From the NCBI GenBank assembly GCA_963814875.1, contig CAWFFJ010000009.1, positions 1-46,816 on the forward strand: a stretch of DNA of 46,816 nucleotides, given 5' to 3'. Positions 8,726 through 17,546 of the stretch are shown here, piece by piece. The position numbers were made by a program, and so were the translations under genes. The stretch's first letter is position 1. Every line of letters starts with the position of its first letter. The notes beneath the pieces are model-generated. The model did no database searches, had not been told where the DNA came from, and saw only the letters and a program-made list of their open reading frames with translations. This stretch comes from CAVSIS01 sp963814875. Lineage in GTDB: Bacteria > Acidobacteriota > Thermoanaerobaculia > Thermoanaerobaculales > Sulfomarinibacteraceae.

Positions 8726-9925
8726 ATGACCGACTACGTCTACCTCGACAACGCCGCGACCACCTTCCCCAAGCCACCCGAGGTCATCCAGTTCATGTGC
8801 GAGTTCTACGCCACCCGCGGCGTCAACCCGGGGCGGACCGGGTTCGACCTCGCGCTCGAGGCCGAAGCGGTGCTCGCCGACGCGCGCAAGAAGCTGTGCG
8901 CCTTCTTCGGCGGCAGCGAGCCCAACCGGCTCGTGTTCTCGCACAACGTCACCGACGCCTTGAACCTGCTTATCTCGAGCGTGCTCTCGCCGGGTGACCA
9001 CGCCGTGACCACCTGCCTCGAGCACAACTCGGTGCTGCGCCCCATGTACTGGCAGTCGCAGCACGGCGTCGAGGTGGACTGGGTGCCGTTTGACGGCGAC
9101 GGCTACGTCGACCCGGCGGACATCGCGAGTCGGATCACGAGCACTACCAAGCTCGTGATCATGAACCACGGCTCGAACGTGATCGGTACCGTGCAGCCGG
9201 TCGCCGAGGTCGGCAGGATCTGCCGCGAGCGCGGCGTGCTGTTCGCGATCGACGCCGCGCAGACTGCGGGCCTGGTGGACATCGACGTCGCCGCCATGAA
9301 CGTCGACGTGGTCTGCTTCACCGGCCACAAATCGCTGTTCGGGCCGACCGGTACCGGCGGCATGTACGTCGCCGAGCACGTCGACCTGAGGCCGAGCCGA
9401 TCCGGCGGCACCGGGGTCAAGAGCGCCCTGCGCACCCAGCCCGAGGAGTACCCCTGGCACATGGAGTTCGGCACCCTGAACACCATGGGCATCGCCGGAC
9501 TGCTCGCCGCCCAGCGGTGGATCGAGCAGCGAGGCGGCGTGGCGGCGATCTTCGAGCACGAGATGCGCCACGCGCGCCGTCTCCGCGACGGGATCGCGGA
9601 GATCGAGGGAGTCCGCCTGTACTGCGCCGACATGGACCGCGATCACCTCCCGGTGCTGGTGTTCAACGTCGACGGGCTCAACGCCGAGCTGGTGGGTCAG
9701 CTGCTCGACGTCGAGCACGACGTCATCACCCGTACCGGCCTGCACTGCGCGCCGATGGTTCACGAGGGTCTCGGCACGGCGGAGATCGACGGCACGGTCC
9801 GGTTCGCGCCCGGGATCTTCACTACCGACGAGGAGATCGAGCACGCCATCGCGGCGGTCGCCGACGTCGCGGAGTACGCGAAAACCCGCAATGGGGCCGG
9901 CGCCGAGGTGATGGTCACGAGCTGA
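8726..9925 (+). CDS. Class V aminotransferase, cysteine desulfurase-like
   Basis: The 399-residue protein has the full class V fold. YLDNAATTFPKP is at the N-terminus, SHNVTDALN follows, IDAAQ holds the PLP-pairing Asp, and FTGHKSLFGP contains the Schiff-base lysine at about 202. RTGLHCAP contains a cysteine at about 341 where desulfurases carry the persulfide. This matches the stand-alone 'cysteine desulfurase family' group rather than an ISC or SUF operon member; no scaffold or Suf genes are nearby. It may release sulfur or selenium from a cysteine-like substrate. ATG 8726 follows GAGGTGA. The frame opens upstream inside GntR, but the family start is here. Confidence 0.85.
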   Translation: MTDYVYLDNAATTFPKPPEVIQFMCEFYATRGVNPGRTGFDLALEAEAVLADARKKLCAFFGGSEPNRLVFSHNVTDALNLLISSVLSPGDHAVTTCLEHNSVLRPMYWQSQHGVEVDWVPFDGDGYVDPADIASRITSTTKLVIMNHGSNVIGTVQPVAEVGRICRERGVLFAIDAAQTAGLVDIDVAAMNVDVVCFTGHKSLFGPTGTGGMYVAEHVDLRPSRSGGTGVKSALRTQPEEYPWHMEFGTLNTMGIAGLLAAQRWIEQRGGVAAIFEHEMRHARRLRDGIAEIEGVRLYCADMDRDHLPVLVFNVDGLNAELVGQLLDVEHDVITRTGLHCAPMVHEGLGTAEIDGTVRFAPGIFTTDEEIEHAIAAVADVAEYAKTRNGAGAEVMVTS

Positions 9926-10004
9926 GCGCAAGACTCCCGGGGCGCGAGACGCAAGACCTCCGATGGCGCGAGACGCGAGACGTAAGACGCAAGACGTCCA
10001 TCGC
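9926..10004. repeat. GCGAGACGYRAGAC intergenic repeat run
   Basis: Directly after the aminotransferase stop lie repeated units such as GGCGCGAGACGCAAGAC and GGCGCGAGACGCGAGAC, then GTAAGACGCAAGACG. They are the same type as the run at 7795, so the GntR-aminotransferase pair is bracketed by related sequence. The remainder of the gap to 10199 shows no gene or clear promoter. Confidence 0.7.
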
Positions 10005-10199
10005 AAGGGGACCTCGAGAAGACAGCTCCTCGCCCAGTGAGCCGCGCGGGCGGCCACTCGTGAGGGCCGGCTCGTGCTCGCTGAAGGCGCGCCGCTCGCG
10101 CCACACCTGAGCGGGTGCGGTCCTTCTCGTCTTCCAACAACGCCTTGTGCGCATCGCTGAGTTCCGTGGTGAAATGGTCCGGCGAGTGGCCTCACCGAA

Positions 10200-11117
10200 G
10201 TGACGCAGCAGACGGGACCAGGCGCGGCGGAGGCGACCACCCCGCAAGCCCGCCTCGGAGCGATCGCCGAGGCGCTGCTGGTCACGGTGCTGTGGTCGAG
10301 CTCGTGGGTGCTGATCAAGATCGGCCTTGGCGACCTGCCGCCGCTGGTCTTCGCCGGTCTGCGCTACACCCTGGCGGCGGCCCTGCTCGCCCCGCTGGCG
10401 ATCGCCAGGCTCCGGGCGGGTGAGGTGCCCAGGCGTTTCGGCCGCAGCGAGCTCGCTGAGCTCGCCCTGCTCGGGGTGGTCTTTTACGCCGTCACCCAGG
10501 GCGCCCAGTTCGCCGCGCTGGCCCTGCTACCGGCGGCAACACTCGCCCTGATCCTCAGCATGACTCCGCTGCTGGTCGCGTCCGTCTCGTGGCTCGTGAC
10601 GAGCGAGCGGCCGACGCCGCTGCAGTGGGTGGGAACCGCGGCCGTAGTGGTCGGTGCGGTGATCTACCTCGGTGCCGACCTCCGGGTCTTCGCTGCTCCG
10701 GCTGGGCTCGCTGTCGCCAGTCTGTGTCTTGCGGCCAACGCGGCCGCGGCACTGCTCGGTCGCCGGATCAACCGGCGCGGCGGCTCGGCGGTGGTGGTCA
10801 CCGGGGTGAGCATGGCGGTCGGTGCGCCCGTGCTGCTCGCCGCCGGCGTCGCGACGGAGGGCGTCCCGACCCTGTCGGCGCGCGCCGCTGCGATCGTGGT
10901 CGTCCTGGCGACGGTGAACACCGCCTTCGCCTTCACTCTCTGGAACCGATCACTGCGCCATCTGACCGCGATCGAGTCGAGCGTGATCAACAACACGATG
11001 ATGATCCAGATCGCGCTCCTCGCCTGGCTGTTCCTGGGCGAGGCGCTCACCGTGCGCGAGGTCATGGGACTGGCGGTTGCCGCCGCGGGCGTGCTCATCG
11101 TCCAGCTCCGCCGGTGA
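10200..11117 (+). CDS. EamA/DMT-family transporter
   Basis: A 305-residue membrane protein with about ten hydrophobic helices in two tandem EamA halves. The first begins LLVTVLWSSSWVLIKIGL and contains FAGLRYTLAAALLAPLA. The second begins near AGLAVASLCLAANAAAALL and ends GLAVAAAGVLIVQL. Members export amino acids, metabolites or drugs across the inner membrane; the cargo cannot be predicted. It has a GTG start with no strong ribosome site. It is followed by the ammonia-lyase gene, 180 bp away with its own promoter, so the two are probably separate units. Confidence 0.88.
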   Translation: MTQQTGPGAAEATTPQARLGAIAEALLVTVLWSSSWVLIKIGLGDLPPLVFAGLRYTLAAALLAPLAIARLRAGEVPRRFGRSELAELALLGVVFYAVTQGAQFAALALLPAATLALILSMTPLLVASVSWLVTSERPTPLQWVGTAAVVVGAVIYLGADLRVFAAPAGLAVASLCLAANAAAALLGRRINRRGGSAVVVTGVSMAVGAPVLLAAGVATEGVPTLSARAAAIVVVLATVNTAFAFTLWNRSLRHLTAIESSVINNTMMIQIALLAWLFLGEALTVREVMGLAVAAAGVLIVQLRR

Positions 11118-11157
11118 GGTGGGCGCTCACGCTCCCGAGCATGTCGCACGAGACCAC

Positions 11158-11187
11158 TTGACCGTGCCGCGAGCACCGGCGCATCAT
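11158..11187 (+). promoter_or_regulatory. Putative promoter of the ammonia-lyase gene
   Basis: TTGACC at 11158-11163 and CATCAT at 11182-11187 are spaced by 18 bp in the 180-bp gap before the lyase. Each differs from the sigma-70 consensus by one or two bases. Between it and the gene an imperfect hairpin (CTCGGGTC against GACCCCGAG, about 11253-11281) lies in the expected leader. Confidence 0.35.
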
Positions 11188-11297
11188 GGCGGCACGCGGA
11201 CCGGGACATCCGGTTGCTGCGGGGTGGGTGGGAGCGATCAGACTCGAGCACCTCGGGTCTTCGCTCCGCGCGACCCCGAGGGCACCAGGAGGCACCC

Positions 11298-12827
11298 ATG
11301 TCCGTCACCCTTACCGGCTCATCCCTGACCATCGAGCACATCGAGGCTGTCGCCCGCCGCGGCGAGCCCGTCGAGCTCGCGACGGAGGCCCTCGAGCGCA
11401 TCCGGGCGTCACGTGCGTTTGTCGAGCAGCGGATTGCTGCGCACGAGATCATGTACGGCGTCAACACGGGCATCGGGGAGTTCTCCGAGGTCGTGTTGTC
11501 GGACGAGCAGGTACGGGACTTCCAGCGCTACCTGATCTACAACCATGCCGCCGGCATCGGCGATCCGGCCCCAGAGGACCACGTCCGCGCCGCGATGCTG
11601 CTGCGCGCCAACGTGCACGCCCACGGCTACTCGGCGTGCCGGTCGGAGATCACCCTCACGCTGATCGAGATGCTCAACCGTGGGGTGACGCCGGTGGTGT
11701 GCGTGAAGGGCTCGGTCGGCGCCTGCGGCGATCTCGCGCCGATGAGCCAGATTGCACTCCTGATGATGGGCGAGGGCGAGGCGTTCTTCGCCGGCGAGCG
11801 GCTCCCGGGCGGCGTCGCCCTCGAGCGGGCGGGGATCCCGGTGCCGGGGCTTCAGGCACGCGACGGTCTCGCCGTCATCAACGGCTCCAACCTGCTCAAC
11901 GGCATCGGGGCGCTCGCGGTCTTCGATGCCGAGCGTTGGCTCAAGCAGGCGGAGATCGCGGCCGCGATGTCGCTCGAGGCGCTCAAGGCCAACATGAAGC
12001 CCTACGACGCTCGTCTGCACGAGCTGCGCGGCTTCCGCGGCGCGGTGACCTCGGCCGCCAACCTGCGCCGCGTGATGGAGGGCTCGGACCTGCTCACCGG
12101 CAAGGAGACGGTCAAGGTCCAGGACGCCTACTCGATGCGCTCGACGCCCCAGGTCGTCGGCGCCGCGCGGGACCAGCTGCGCTGGACCCGCTCACAGATC
12201 GAGATCGAGGCCAACGGGGTCGGCGACAACCCGATCTTCCTCGCCGAGGACGGTATCGTGCTCACCGGTGCGAACTTCCAGGGCACCCCGGTCAGCCTCC
12301 CGATCGACACCCTCGGCGCAGCGGTCACGATGGTGTGCGTGCTCTCGGAGCGGCGCCTCAACCGGCTCACCAACCCCGCTCTGTCGGTCGGGCTGCCGCC
12401 GTTTCTCACCAAGGGTGCGGGGATGTTCTCGGGCCTGATGCTCTCCCAGTACACCGCCGACATGCAGATCGTCGAGCAGAAGATCCTGTCGGCGCCGGCG
12501 TACATCCAGTCGATCCCCGCCGCCGCGGACCAGGAGGACTTCGTCTCGATGGGCATGAACTCCGCCCTCAAGACGCGCCAGATCCTCGACGTCGCCTGCG
12601 GCGTGCTCGGGATCGAGCTGATGGGGGCGGCCCAGGCGCTCGACCTCCGCAGCTACACGCCGGGGCGAGGGACGCGCGCGGCCCAGGCGGCGATCCGCCG
12701 CCGGGTCGACTTCCTCGAGGTCGACCGTCCGCTCCATTCGGACCACAACGCGATGATGGCCGCGGTGCGCTCGCGGGAGATCCTCGACGCGGTCGAGGCC
12801 GAGATCGGCGAGCTCGCGACCTATTAG
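11298..12827 (+). CDS. hutH: Histidine ammonia-lyase-type enzyme with ACG MIO triad
   Basis: A 509-residue aromatic amino acid lyase, full length for HutH. It would eliminate ammonia from L-histidine to give urocanate. Y53 (in MYGVNTGIG), H83 (in YNHAAGIG) and the QED of DQEDFVSMG favour histidine over phenylalanine or tyrosine. The MIO cofactor normally forms from Ala-Ser-Gly; here the motif is GSVGACGDLAP, with cysteine at 143. Work on the Pseudomonas enzyme reported that Cys can replace this Ser with retained activity, so it is probably functional. AGGAGG precedes ATG 11298. No hutU, hutI or hutG lies nearby, so it could serve a pathway other than histidine degradation. Confidence 0.85.
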   Translation: MSVTLTGSSLTIEHIEAVARRGEPVELATEALERIRASRAFVEQRIAAHEIMYGVNTGIGEFSEVVLSDEQVRDFQRYLIYNHAAGIGDPAPEDHVRAAMLLRANVHAHGYSACRSEITLTLIEMLNRGVTPVVCVKGSVGACGDLAPMSQIALLMMGEGEAFFAGERLPGGVALERAGIPVPGLQARDGLAVINGSNLLNGIGALAVFDAERWLKQAEIAAAMSLEALKANMKPYDARLHELRGFRGAVTSAANLRRVMEGSDLLTGKETVKVQDAYSMRSTPQVVGAARDQLRWTRSQIEIEANGVGDNPIFLAEDGIVLTGANFQGTPVSLPIDTLGAAVTMVCVLSERRLNRLTNPALSVGLPPFLTKGAGMFSGLMLSQYTADMQIVEQKILSAPAYIQSIPAAADQEDFVSMGMNSALKTRQILDVACGVLGIELMGAAQALDLRSYTPGRGTRAAQAAIRRRVDFLEVDRPLHSDHNAMMAAVRSREILDAVEAEIGELATY

Positions 12828-12834
12828 GACGACA

Positions 12835-12859
12835 AACCGCAGAGACACAGAGGCACAGA
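12835..12859 (+). repeat. CACAGAG element, left arm only
   Basis: AACCGCAGAGACACAGAG and a further GCACAG lie 8 bp after the lyase stop. They match the left arm of the hairpin elements at 25108 and 37082. No convincing right arm follows within 100 bp; CTGTGGT at 13181 may be its distant remnant. Confidence 0.55.
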
Positions 12860-12950
12860 CGGGACCTCGATCCCGACCCCGCCACCAGCTGCTTGCTGCC
12901 CGATCCCGGTTTCGGCCCCAGGCCCCTTGCAGGTCGGCCCAGCTAGTTCC

Positions 12951-13021
12951 GCCCCAACGTTCGGGTCCGGGATCAGGCTGCGGGCGGCAGGCCGCGGGAA
13001 GCCTGGATCGGGACGTTGGGG
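12951..13021. repeat. Long imperfect inverted repeat
   Basis: GCCCCAACGT at 12951-12960 pairs with ACGTTGGGGC at 13012-13021. Inside them GATCAGGCT pairs with AGCCTGGATC with one bulge, giving a hairpin of about 70 nt. The flanks carry a direct repeat, GATCCCGACCCCGCC, at 12869 and 13041. No gene is visible in 12828-13199. Confidence 0.5.
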
Positions 13022-13154
13022 CGTCGTCGGCCGGAATGCCGATCCCGACCCCGCCGCCGGCTGCCCGACGCCCGTCCCCCGGATTCGGGCGCCCGATGCC
13101 TGTGCAGTACATCCGCGCCACCGGCTCTCAGCCCCCCTGGAACTCTCTTTGGTT

Positions 13155-13169
13155 GCGGGCGAAGCCCGC
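13155..13169 (-). terminator. GCGGGC-TTC-GCCCGC hairpin
   Basis: A perfect 6-bp G/C stem with a TTC loop (minus-strand reading) lies 30 bp beyond the stop of the secreted-protein gene at 13200. It lacks a T-run, so it is only a candidate terminator. Confidence 0.4.
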
Positions 13170-13199
13170 GCTGAGCCTTTCTGTGGTAGGTCCCCCCGC

Positions 13200-14081
13200 T
13201 CAGACGCAGCTCAGGGACTGGGACGGAACCGCGAGGATGAACTCTGCGTCGCCGGTGCCCTGGGGGTTGCCGTCGACCTTGGAGACGTAGCCCATGAAGG
13301 AGTTGGCATCGGAGCCGCCGGAGGACCCGCACGGGTTCGGGGTGACGTCGGCGGCGTCGAGCCACAGCTCCACCGTCAAGGGTCCCGTCACGTTGGGTAC
13401 GCCCAGGTCCGCGAACGCCCACTGCCCCATGGAGCCGGGCGGGATGTCCTTCGTGCCCTCGGCTCGGGCTGCGCCGGAGACGTCGCGCACGCGGTAGTGC
13501 ACGGTGACCGGGCCGCCCTGGGACAGGTTGACGATGCCGAGGTTCGAGCGGAAGCGGCTGTCTTGACGAGCTCCGGTTGCGTAGGACGGCGTCCCGTAGG
13601 CGTTGATCGCGTTCTCGTTGGCCGGGACGGTCTGGCCGTAAGTGCCGAGGCTGCTGCCGGTGTTGTAGGTCCGGCTCGTGGTGACGATGGCCGAGCCCTC
13701 CGGATTGCCTGGGACGAGATCCGGATCGCAGGTGACGAGCAGCACGCCCTTGATGCCGTTGGTGTAGCCGAGCTCGCCGATGACGTCTTCGACCGTCTTC
13801 GTCCCGTGCCCTGCGAGGCTCACCTGGAGTGAACGCTGACCGCTGAAGCTGGGATCGAGCTCGTTCGCCTGGCCCTCGGGGAAGAGCTGGAGGGCAACGG
13901 TGAGGCTCTGTTCGCCGACGTTGTGGAGGGTCACGTCCGACTGCCACATGGTGGGCGGGTCGCCGAGACCCTGGGCGTGGACCACGACCGGGAAGAGGTG
14001 GCTGCTGCCGACCTTCTGGGCAGCGACCGGGCCGGCGACGAACACTATGGAAGCGACCGCGAGAATCCTCGTCAAACGCAT
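13200..14081 (-). CDS. Secreted protein of unknown function
   Basis: The product has 293 residues with a signal peptide (hydrophobic core ILAVASIVFVAGPVAAQ). The mature part reads FPVVVHAQGLGDPPTMWQSD, then DVTLHNVGEQSLTV and SNLGIVNLS, a beta-rich layout of one or two immunoglobulin-like domains with no catalytic motif. The C-terminus, SKVDGNPQGTGDAEFILAVP, recurs as a broken copy near 18.3 kb, so this belongs to a locally duplicated family. The ATG at 14081 has AAGGAGG at good spacing; an upstream in-frame ATG at 14141 has none. A small hairpin (CATTCCTCGGAATG, about 14140) lies upstream. No function is assigned. Confidence 0.75.
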   Translation of the reverse strand: MRLTRILAVASIVFVAGPVAAQKVGSSHLFPVVVHAQGLGDPPTMWQSDVTLHNVGEQSLTVALQLFPEGQANELDPSFSGQRSLQVSLAGHGTKTVEDVIGELGYTNGIKGVLLVTCDPDLVPGNPEGSAIVTTSRTYNTGSSLGTYGQTVPANENAINAYGTPSYATGARQDSRFRSNLGIVNLSQGGPVTVHYRVRDVSGAARAEGTKDIPPGSMGQWAFADLGVPNVTGPLTVELWLDAADVTPNPCGSSGGSDANSFMGYVSKVDGNPQGTGDAEFILAVPSQSLSCV

Positions 14082-14266
14082 GGCAGGCCTCCTTGTTTCA
14101 AACTGATCTGCAACGTGGAACCTGAGCATCGGAGGTCTCATTCCTCGGAATGGGAATCATTCATGGCGAGGAACCGCATCGAGCCTCGCGTCGCGGCGCC
14201 GCATTGTGCAAAGGAAAGCGCTCGGAACCGGGCCCGAGCGCCGTCCTCATCGGCGGGAGCCTGCGG

Positions 14267-15244
14267 TCACGACTGCGCGATTCTCTCCAGTTGCTCGGTG
14301 ACCAGCCCCTTGACCAGCGGCACCTTGTAGGCGTTCTGCTCGAGCGGCTCGGCGCCGGCGACCGCGGCCTCGGCAGCGTCGGCGATGGTGGCCGCGTCCA
14401 GGGATCGGCCGACCAGCGCCTGCTCCGCCGCCTTCGAGCGCCACGGGACCGGCGCCACGCCAGAAAGGAAGACCCGGGCGGAGGTCACGCGGGGCCCGTC
14501 GAGGACCAGGGCGAGCGCGACGCCGGCGAGGGCGAAGTCCCACGATGCGCGCTCTCGGACCTTACGGTAGGACGACCGCAGGCCTGGCTCCGGATCTGGG
14601 AGCACGACCTCAGTGAGGATCTCGTCTGGGGCCAGCACCGTCTCGCGCTGCGGGTCCACCGACGGTGGTACAAGGAGCGACTCGACCGGCACCGCCCGGC
14701 TCGAGCCTCTACCGACGATTCGCGCCACTGCTCCGACGGAGGCGAGGGCTGGGGCGGTGTCGGAGGGGTGGACGATGTAGCAGGCGTCGCCGCCGAAGAT
14801 GCAGTGGTAGCGGTTCTCACCGTTGAAGGCGAAACACATGTCGCCGCCCTTGCGCAGGCAGTGGAACTCACCCCGGTAGTACCAGCAGCGTGGCTTCTGA
14901 CAGAGGTTGCCGCCGAGGGTGCCCTGGTTGCGGAGCTGAGGGCTGGCAACCTGAGAGGCGGCGTCCGACAGGGCCGTGAATCGGGTGCGAACGGCAGCGT
15001 CTTCGGCGACGGCGGCGACCGTCGTCAGGGCGCCGATCCGCAGACCCCCGTCGGCGGTTGCGGTGATACCACGGAGACTCTCGAGGGCCGACAGGCTGAC
15101 GACCGTCGAGGCCGGGAACACACCATCGTGGAGGCAGCCGAGCAGGTCGCTGCCGCCGGCGTGAATCCGGGCGTCCCGTGCATCGAGGGCGGCCAGCGCC
15201 TCATCGAGGTTGCGCGGGCGAGCATAGGCGAATCCGGGGAGCAT
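14267..15244 (-). CDS. paoB: Aldehyde oxidoreductase FAD-binding subunit, PaoB type
   Basis: The 325-residue subunit has the two FAD loops of the xanthine dehydrogenase family (AGGSDLLG at 29-36, then TLGGNLCQ at 109-116). It also has a cysteine-rich insertion: CQKPRCWYYRG, then FHCLRKGGDMC, YHCIFGG and DACYIVHPSD, with cysteines near 115, 120, 129, 137, 148 and 155. That insertion marks the PaoB/YagS group, which binds an extra [4Fe-4S] cluster beside FAD. It would pass electrons from the 2Fe-2S subunit to the acceptor. The gene starts one base after the stop of the molybdenum subunit, so the genes are coupled. The frame extends upstream, but ATG 15244 is the family start. Confidence 0.9.
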   Translation of the reverse strand: MLPGFAYARPRNLDEALAALDARDARIHAGGSDLLGCLHDGVFPASTVVSLSALESLRGITATADGGLRIGALTTVAAVAEDAAVRTRFTALSDAASQVASPQLRNQGTLGGNLCQKPRCWYYRGEFHCLRKGGDMCFAFNGENRYHCIFGGDACYIVHPSDTAPALASVGAVARIVGRGSSRAVPVESLLVPPSVDPQRETVLAPDEILTEVVLPDPEPGLRSSYRKVRERASWDFALAGVALALVLDGPRVTSARVFLSGVAPVPWRSKAAEQALVGRSLDAATIADAAEAAVAGAEPLEQNAYKVPLVKGLVTEQLERIAQS

Positions 15245-15245
15245 C

Positions 15246-17546
15246 TCAGCCCTCCTTTCCGGCCGCGGCCTGCAGCCCGGCGAGCTGGGTCGGGTTGAGC
15301 GGGGTGTCGGCGACGCGGGTGCCGATCGCATGGGCGACCGCGTTCGCGATCGCGGCGGCGGTGGGGATCGTGGCCGGCTCGCCAAGGCCCTTGGTCCCGG
15401 TCGTGTTGAAGGCGTCGTCGGGTCGGTCGAGGGGCACGCTGGTCTGGTCCGGCGCCACGTCCAGCATCGTCGGCACCTTGTAGTCGTGGAAGTTGGCGTT
15501 GAGCATCTTCCCTGTCCGGCGGTCGAGGACCCGCGCCTCGGTCATGCTGAACCCGACGCCCATGGTGATGCCGCCGAAGACCTGGTTGTCGAAGGTGAGG
15601 CGGTTGAGCACGCGTCCGGAGTCGTGGGCGCCCAGAAAGCGCAGCAGACGAGCCTCGCCGGTGCGGGTGTCGACCTCGACCTCGCAGAACTGGGCGGCGA
15701 ACGGCCAGGTGATCGTCCCCTCGGGGTTGGGCCCCCGGTAGCCGGTGCCAACCACCACGCCCTGCCGTTGAAGCTTCTGGACCGCGGTCACCGCGACCTT
15801 CGTGCTGGGGCTCGAGCGGCTGACAATCTCGAGGTTTTGCAGCTCGAGGTCGGAAAGCGGCACCTTGAGCTGCTCGGCAGCCATCGCCAGCAGCTGCCGC
15901 CGCACCTCGACCGCCGCCGCGCGGACCGCTGGCGAGTCCGAGGGAACGGTCTTGCTGCCTCCCGACGAGGTCGCGTACTGGGTGGTGGCGGTGTCGGCGT
16001 GCTCGATCTGGATCTGCTCGAGCGGCACGCCGAGCTCCTCGGTGACGATCATGGCCGCCCACGTTTTGGTGCCGGTGCCGATGTCAGACGCTCCCATGTT
16101 GAGGTTTGCGCTGCCGTCGGCGAAGAGCTTGACGATCACGGTTGAGGGGGGACCCCCAGGATAGACCCAGAAGGCAGCCGCCACACCGATGCCGCGGCGG
16201 ACCGGACCTGAGCCCTTCGTCCGGGCTCGCGCCGCCTTCCAGCCGAACGCGTCGGCGCCTTGGCGCAGGCACTCGGCGAGCAGGTTGTTGGTGAACGGAA
16301 TCCCGTCGCGGATCTGCGCGACGTCGGAGATGTTGTGCAGGCGGAGCTCGACCGGATCCATGCCGAGCTTGTCGGCGAGCTCGTCGATTGCCTGCTCGAA
16401 GGCCCACGCACACTGCGGGAAGCCGGGTGCCCGCATCGGTCGCGCCTTGCCGGCATTGGTGTAGACGGTGGTGTCGCGGGTGCGCACGTTCGGGCACCGG
16501 TAGAGGTAGGCGGCCATGGTGCTCGTCCCGGCGTTGTAGGGGTAGGCGCCGTTCGAGCCGAGGCTGGTGTAGTCGATCGCCGTCAGGGTGCCGTCTCGCT
16601 TGGCTCCGACCTTGACAGTGATGGTGTTGGCGGGGCGGTTGCCCGTGACCCGGAAGCAGTCGCCACGGGGGAGGAAGAGCTTCACCGGCCGCGCGGTCAT
16701 GCGTGCGAGCAGCGCAGCGATCACGGTGTACTTACCGGTCTCCAGCTTGGCTCCGAAGCCGCCGCCCATGTAATGCCCGATGACCCGGACGCTGGCCATC
16801 GGCATCTTCAGCACGCGGGCGAGGTCGTCCTGGACGCTGAAGACGCCCTGGGTGCTGTCCCAGACCGTGAGCCTGGCACCGTCCCACTTCGCCACCGACC
16901 CATGGGGTTCCATTGGAGCCTGGATCTCGCACGGTGTGTGGTAGGTGCGTTCGACTACGACGTCGGCGTCGGCGAAGCCACGCTCGACGTTGCCCCGCTC
17001 CCGGGTGTTCGGCTGGCCGACCACGTTGCCGCCTTCGTGCACCTTGGGCGCGCCTGCGGCGAGCGCCGCCTGGTCGTCGATCACAAAGGGCAGGGGCTCG
17101 TACTCCACCACGATTGCCCGCAGTGCGTCCGCTGCCTGGTAGGGTGTTTCAGCGGCGACTGCCGCAACTTCCTCGCCCTCGTGCCGGCAGTGAGGGTCGA
17201 AAAGTCGGCTGTACGCCGTGCCCTCGCGCTCGTACCAGGGGATGTCGGCGCCCGGACTGCTTCCGGTGAGCACCCCGCGGACGCCCGGCATCTTCTGGGC
17301 GGCCGACGTGTCGACCCGGCGCACCATCGCGTTGGCGTGGGGGCAGCGGAGGATCGCCCCGAACAGCATGTCGGGAAGCAATACGTCGTAGGGGTACACC
17401 GCGGAGCCGCTGACGCGCTCGTAGGCATCGACCCTCGTCTGCCGGGTGCCGACCACCCGCGTCGTGGTCCACGGTCCGGGTTCAGTCGAACCCTGGGGTG
17501 TTTCGGGAACGGCGCCTCGGAGGTGATAGGCCTCTCGTTCGGTCAT
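15246..17546 (-). CDS. paoC: Aldehyde oxidoreductase molybdenum-binding subunit, PaoC type
   Basis: The 766-residue catalytic subunit of a xanthine oxidase-family hydroxylase. VSGSAVYPYDV and LPDMLFGAILRCPHA open the aldehyde oxidase domain. GHYMGGGFGAKLE and PMRAPGFPQCAWAFEQAID bind the molybdopterin, and KGLGEPATIP carries the catalytic glutamate at about 723. It would hydroxylate aldehydes or N-heterocycles using water and a cytidine-type molybdenum cofactor. ATG 17546 overlaps the stop of the 2Fe-2S subunit by 4 bp (ATGA) and follows GGTGGAAG. The gene order is A-C-B, unlike paoABC of E. coli. It has no export signal of its own, consistent with Tat export in complex with the signal-bearing subunit. 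Confidence 0.9.
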   Translation of the reverse strand: MTEREAYHLRGAVPETPQGSTEPGPWTTTRVVGTRQTRVDAYERVSGSAVYPYDVLLPDMLFGAILRCPHANAMVRRVDTSAAQKMPGVRGVLTGSSPGADIPWYEREGTAYSRLFDPHCRHEGEEVAAVAAETPYQAADALRAIVVEYEPLPFVIDDQAALAAGAPKVHEGGNVVGQPNTRERGNVERGFADADVVVERTYHTPCEIQAPMEPHGSVAKWDGARLTVWDSTQGVFSVQDDLARVLKMPMASVRVIGHYMGGGFGAKLETGKYTVIAALLARMTARPVKLFLPRGDCFRVTGNRPANTITVKVGAKRDGTLTAIDYTSLGSNGAYPYNAGTSTMAAYLYRCPNVRTRDTTVYTNAGKARPMRAPGFPQCAWAFEQAIDELADKLGMDPVELRLHNISDVAQIRDGIPFTNNLLAECLRQGADAFGWKAARARTKGSGPVRRGIGVAAAFWVYPGGPPSTVIVKLFADGSANLNMGASDIGTGTKTWAAMIVTEELGVPLEQIQIEHADTATTQYATSSGGSKTVPSDSPAVRAAAVEVRRQLLAMAAEQLKVPLSDLELQNLEIVSRSSPSTKVAVTAVQKLQRQGVVVGTGYRGPNPEGTITWPFAAQFCEVEVDTRTGEARLLRFLGAHDSGRVLNRLTFDNQVFGGITMGVGFSMTEARVLDRRTGKMLNANFHDYKVPTMLDVAPDQTSVPLDRPDDAFNTTGTKGLGEPATIPTAAAIANAVAHAIGTRVADTPLNPTQLAGLQAAAGKEG

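Noticed and set aside
8669..10318. A 549-codon antisense frame over the aminotransferase
   Set aside because: No ribosome site, no motif, and it covers a well-supported gene on the other strand.
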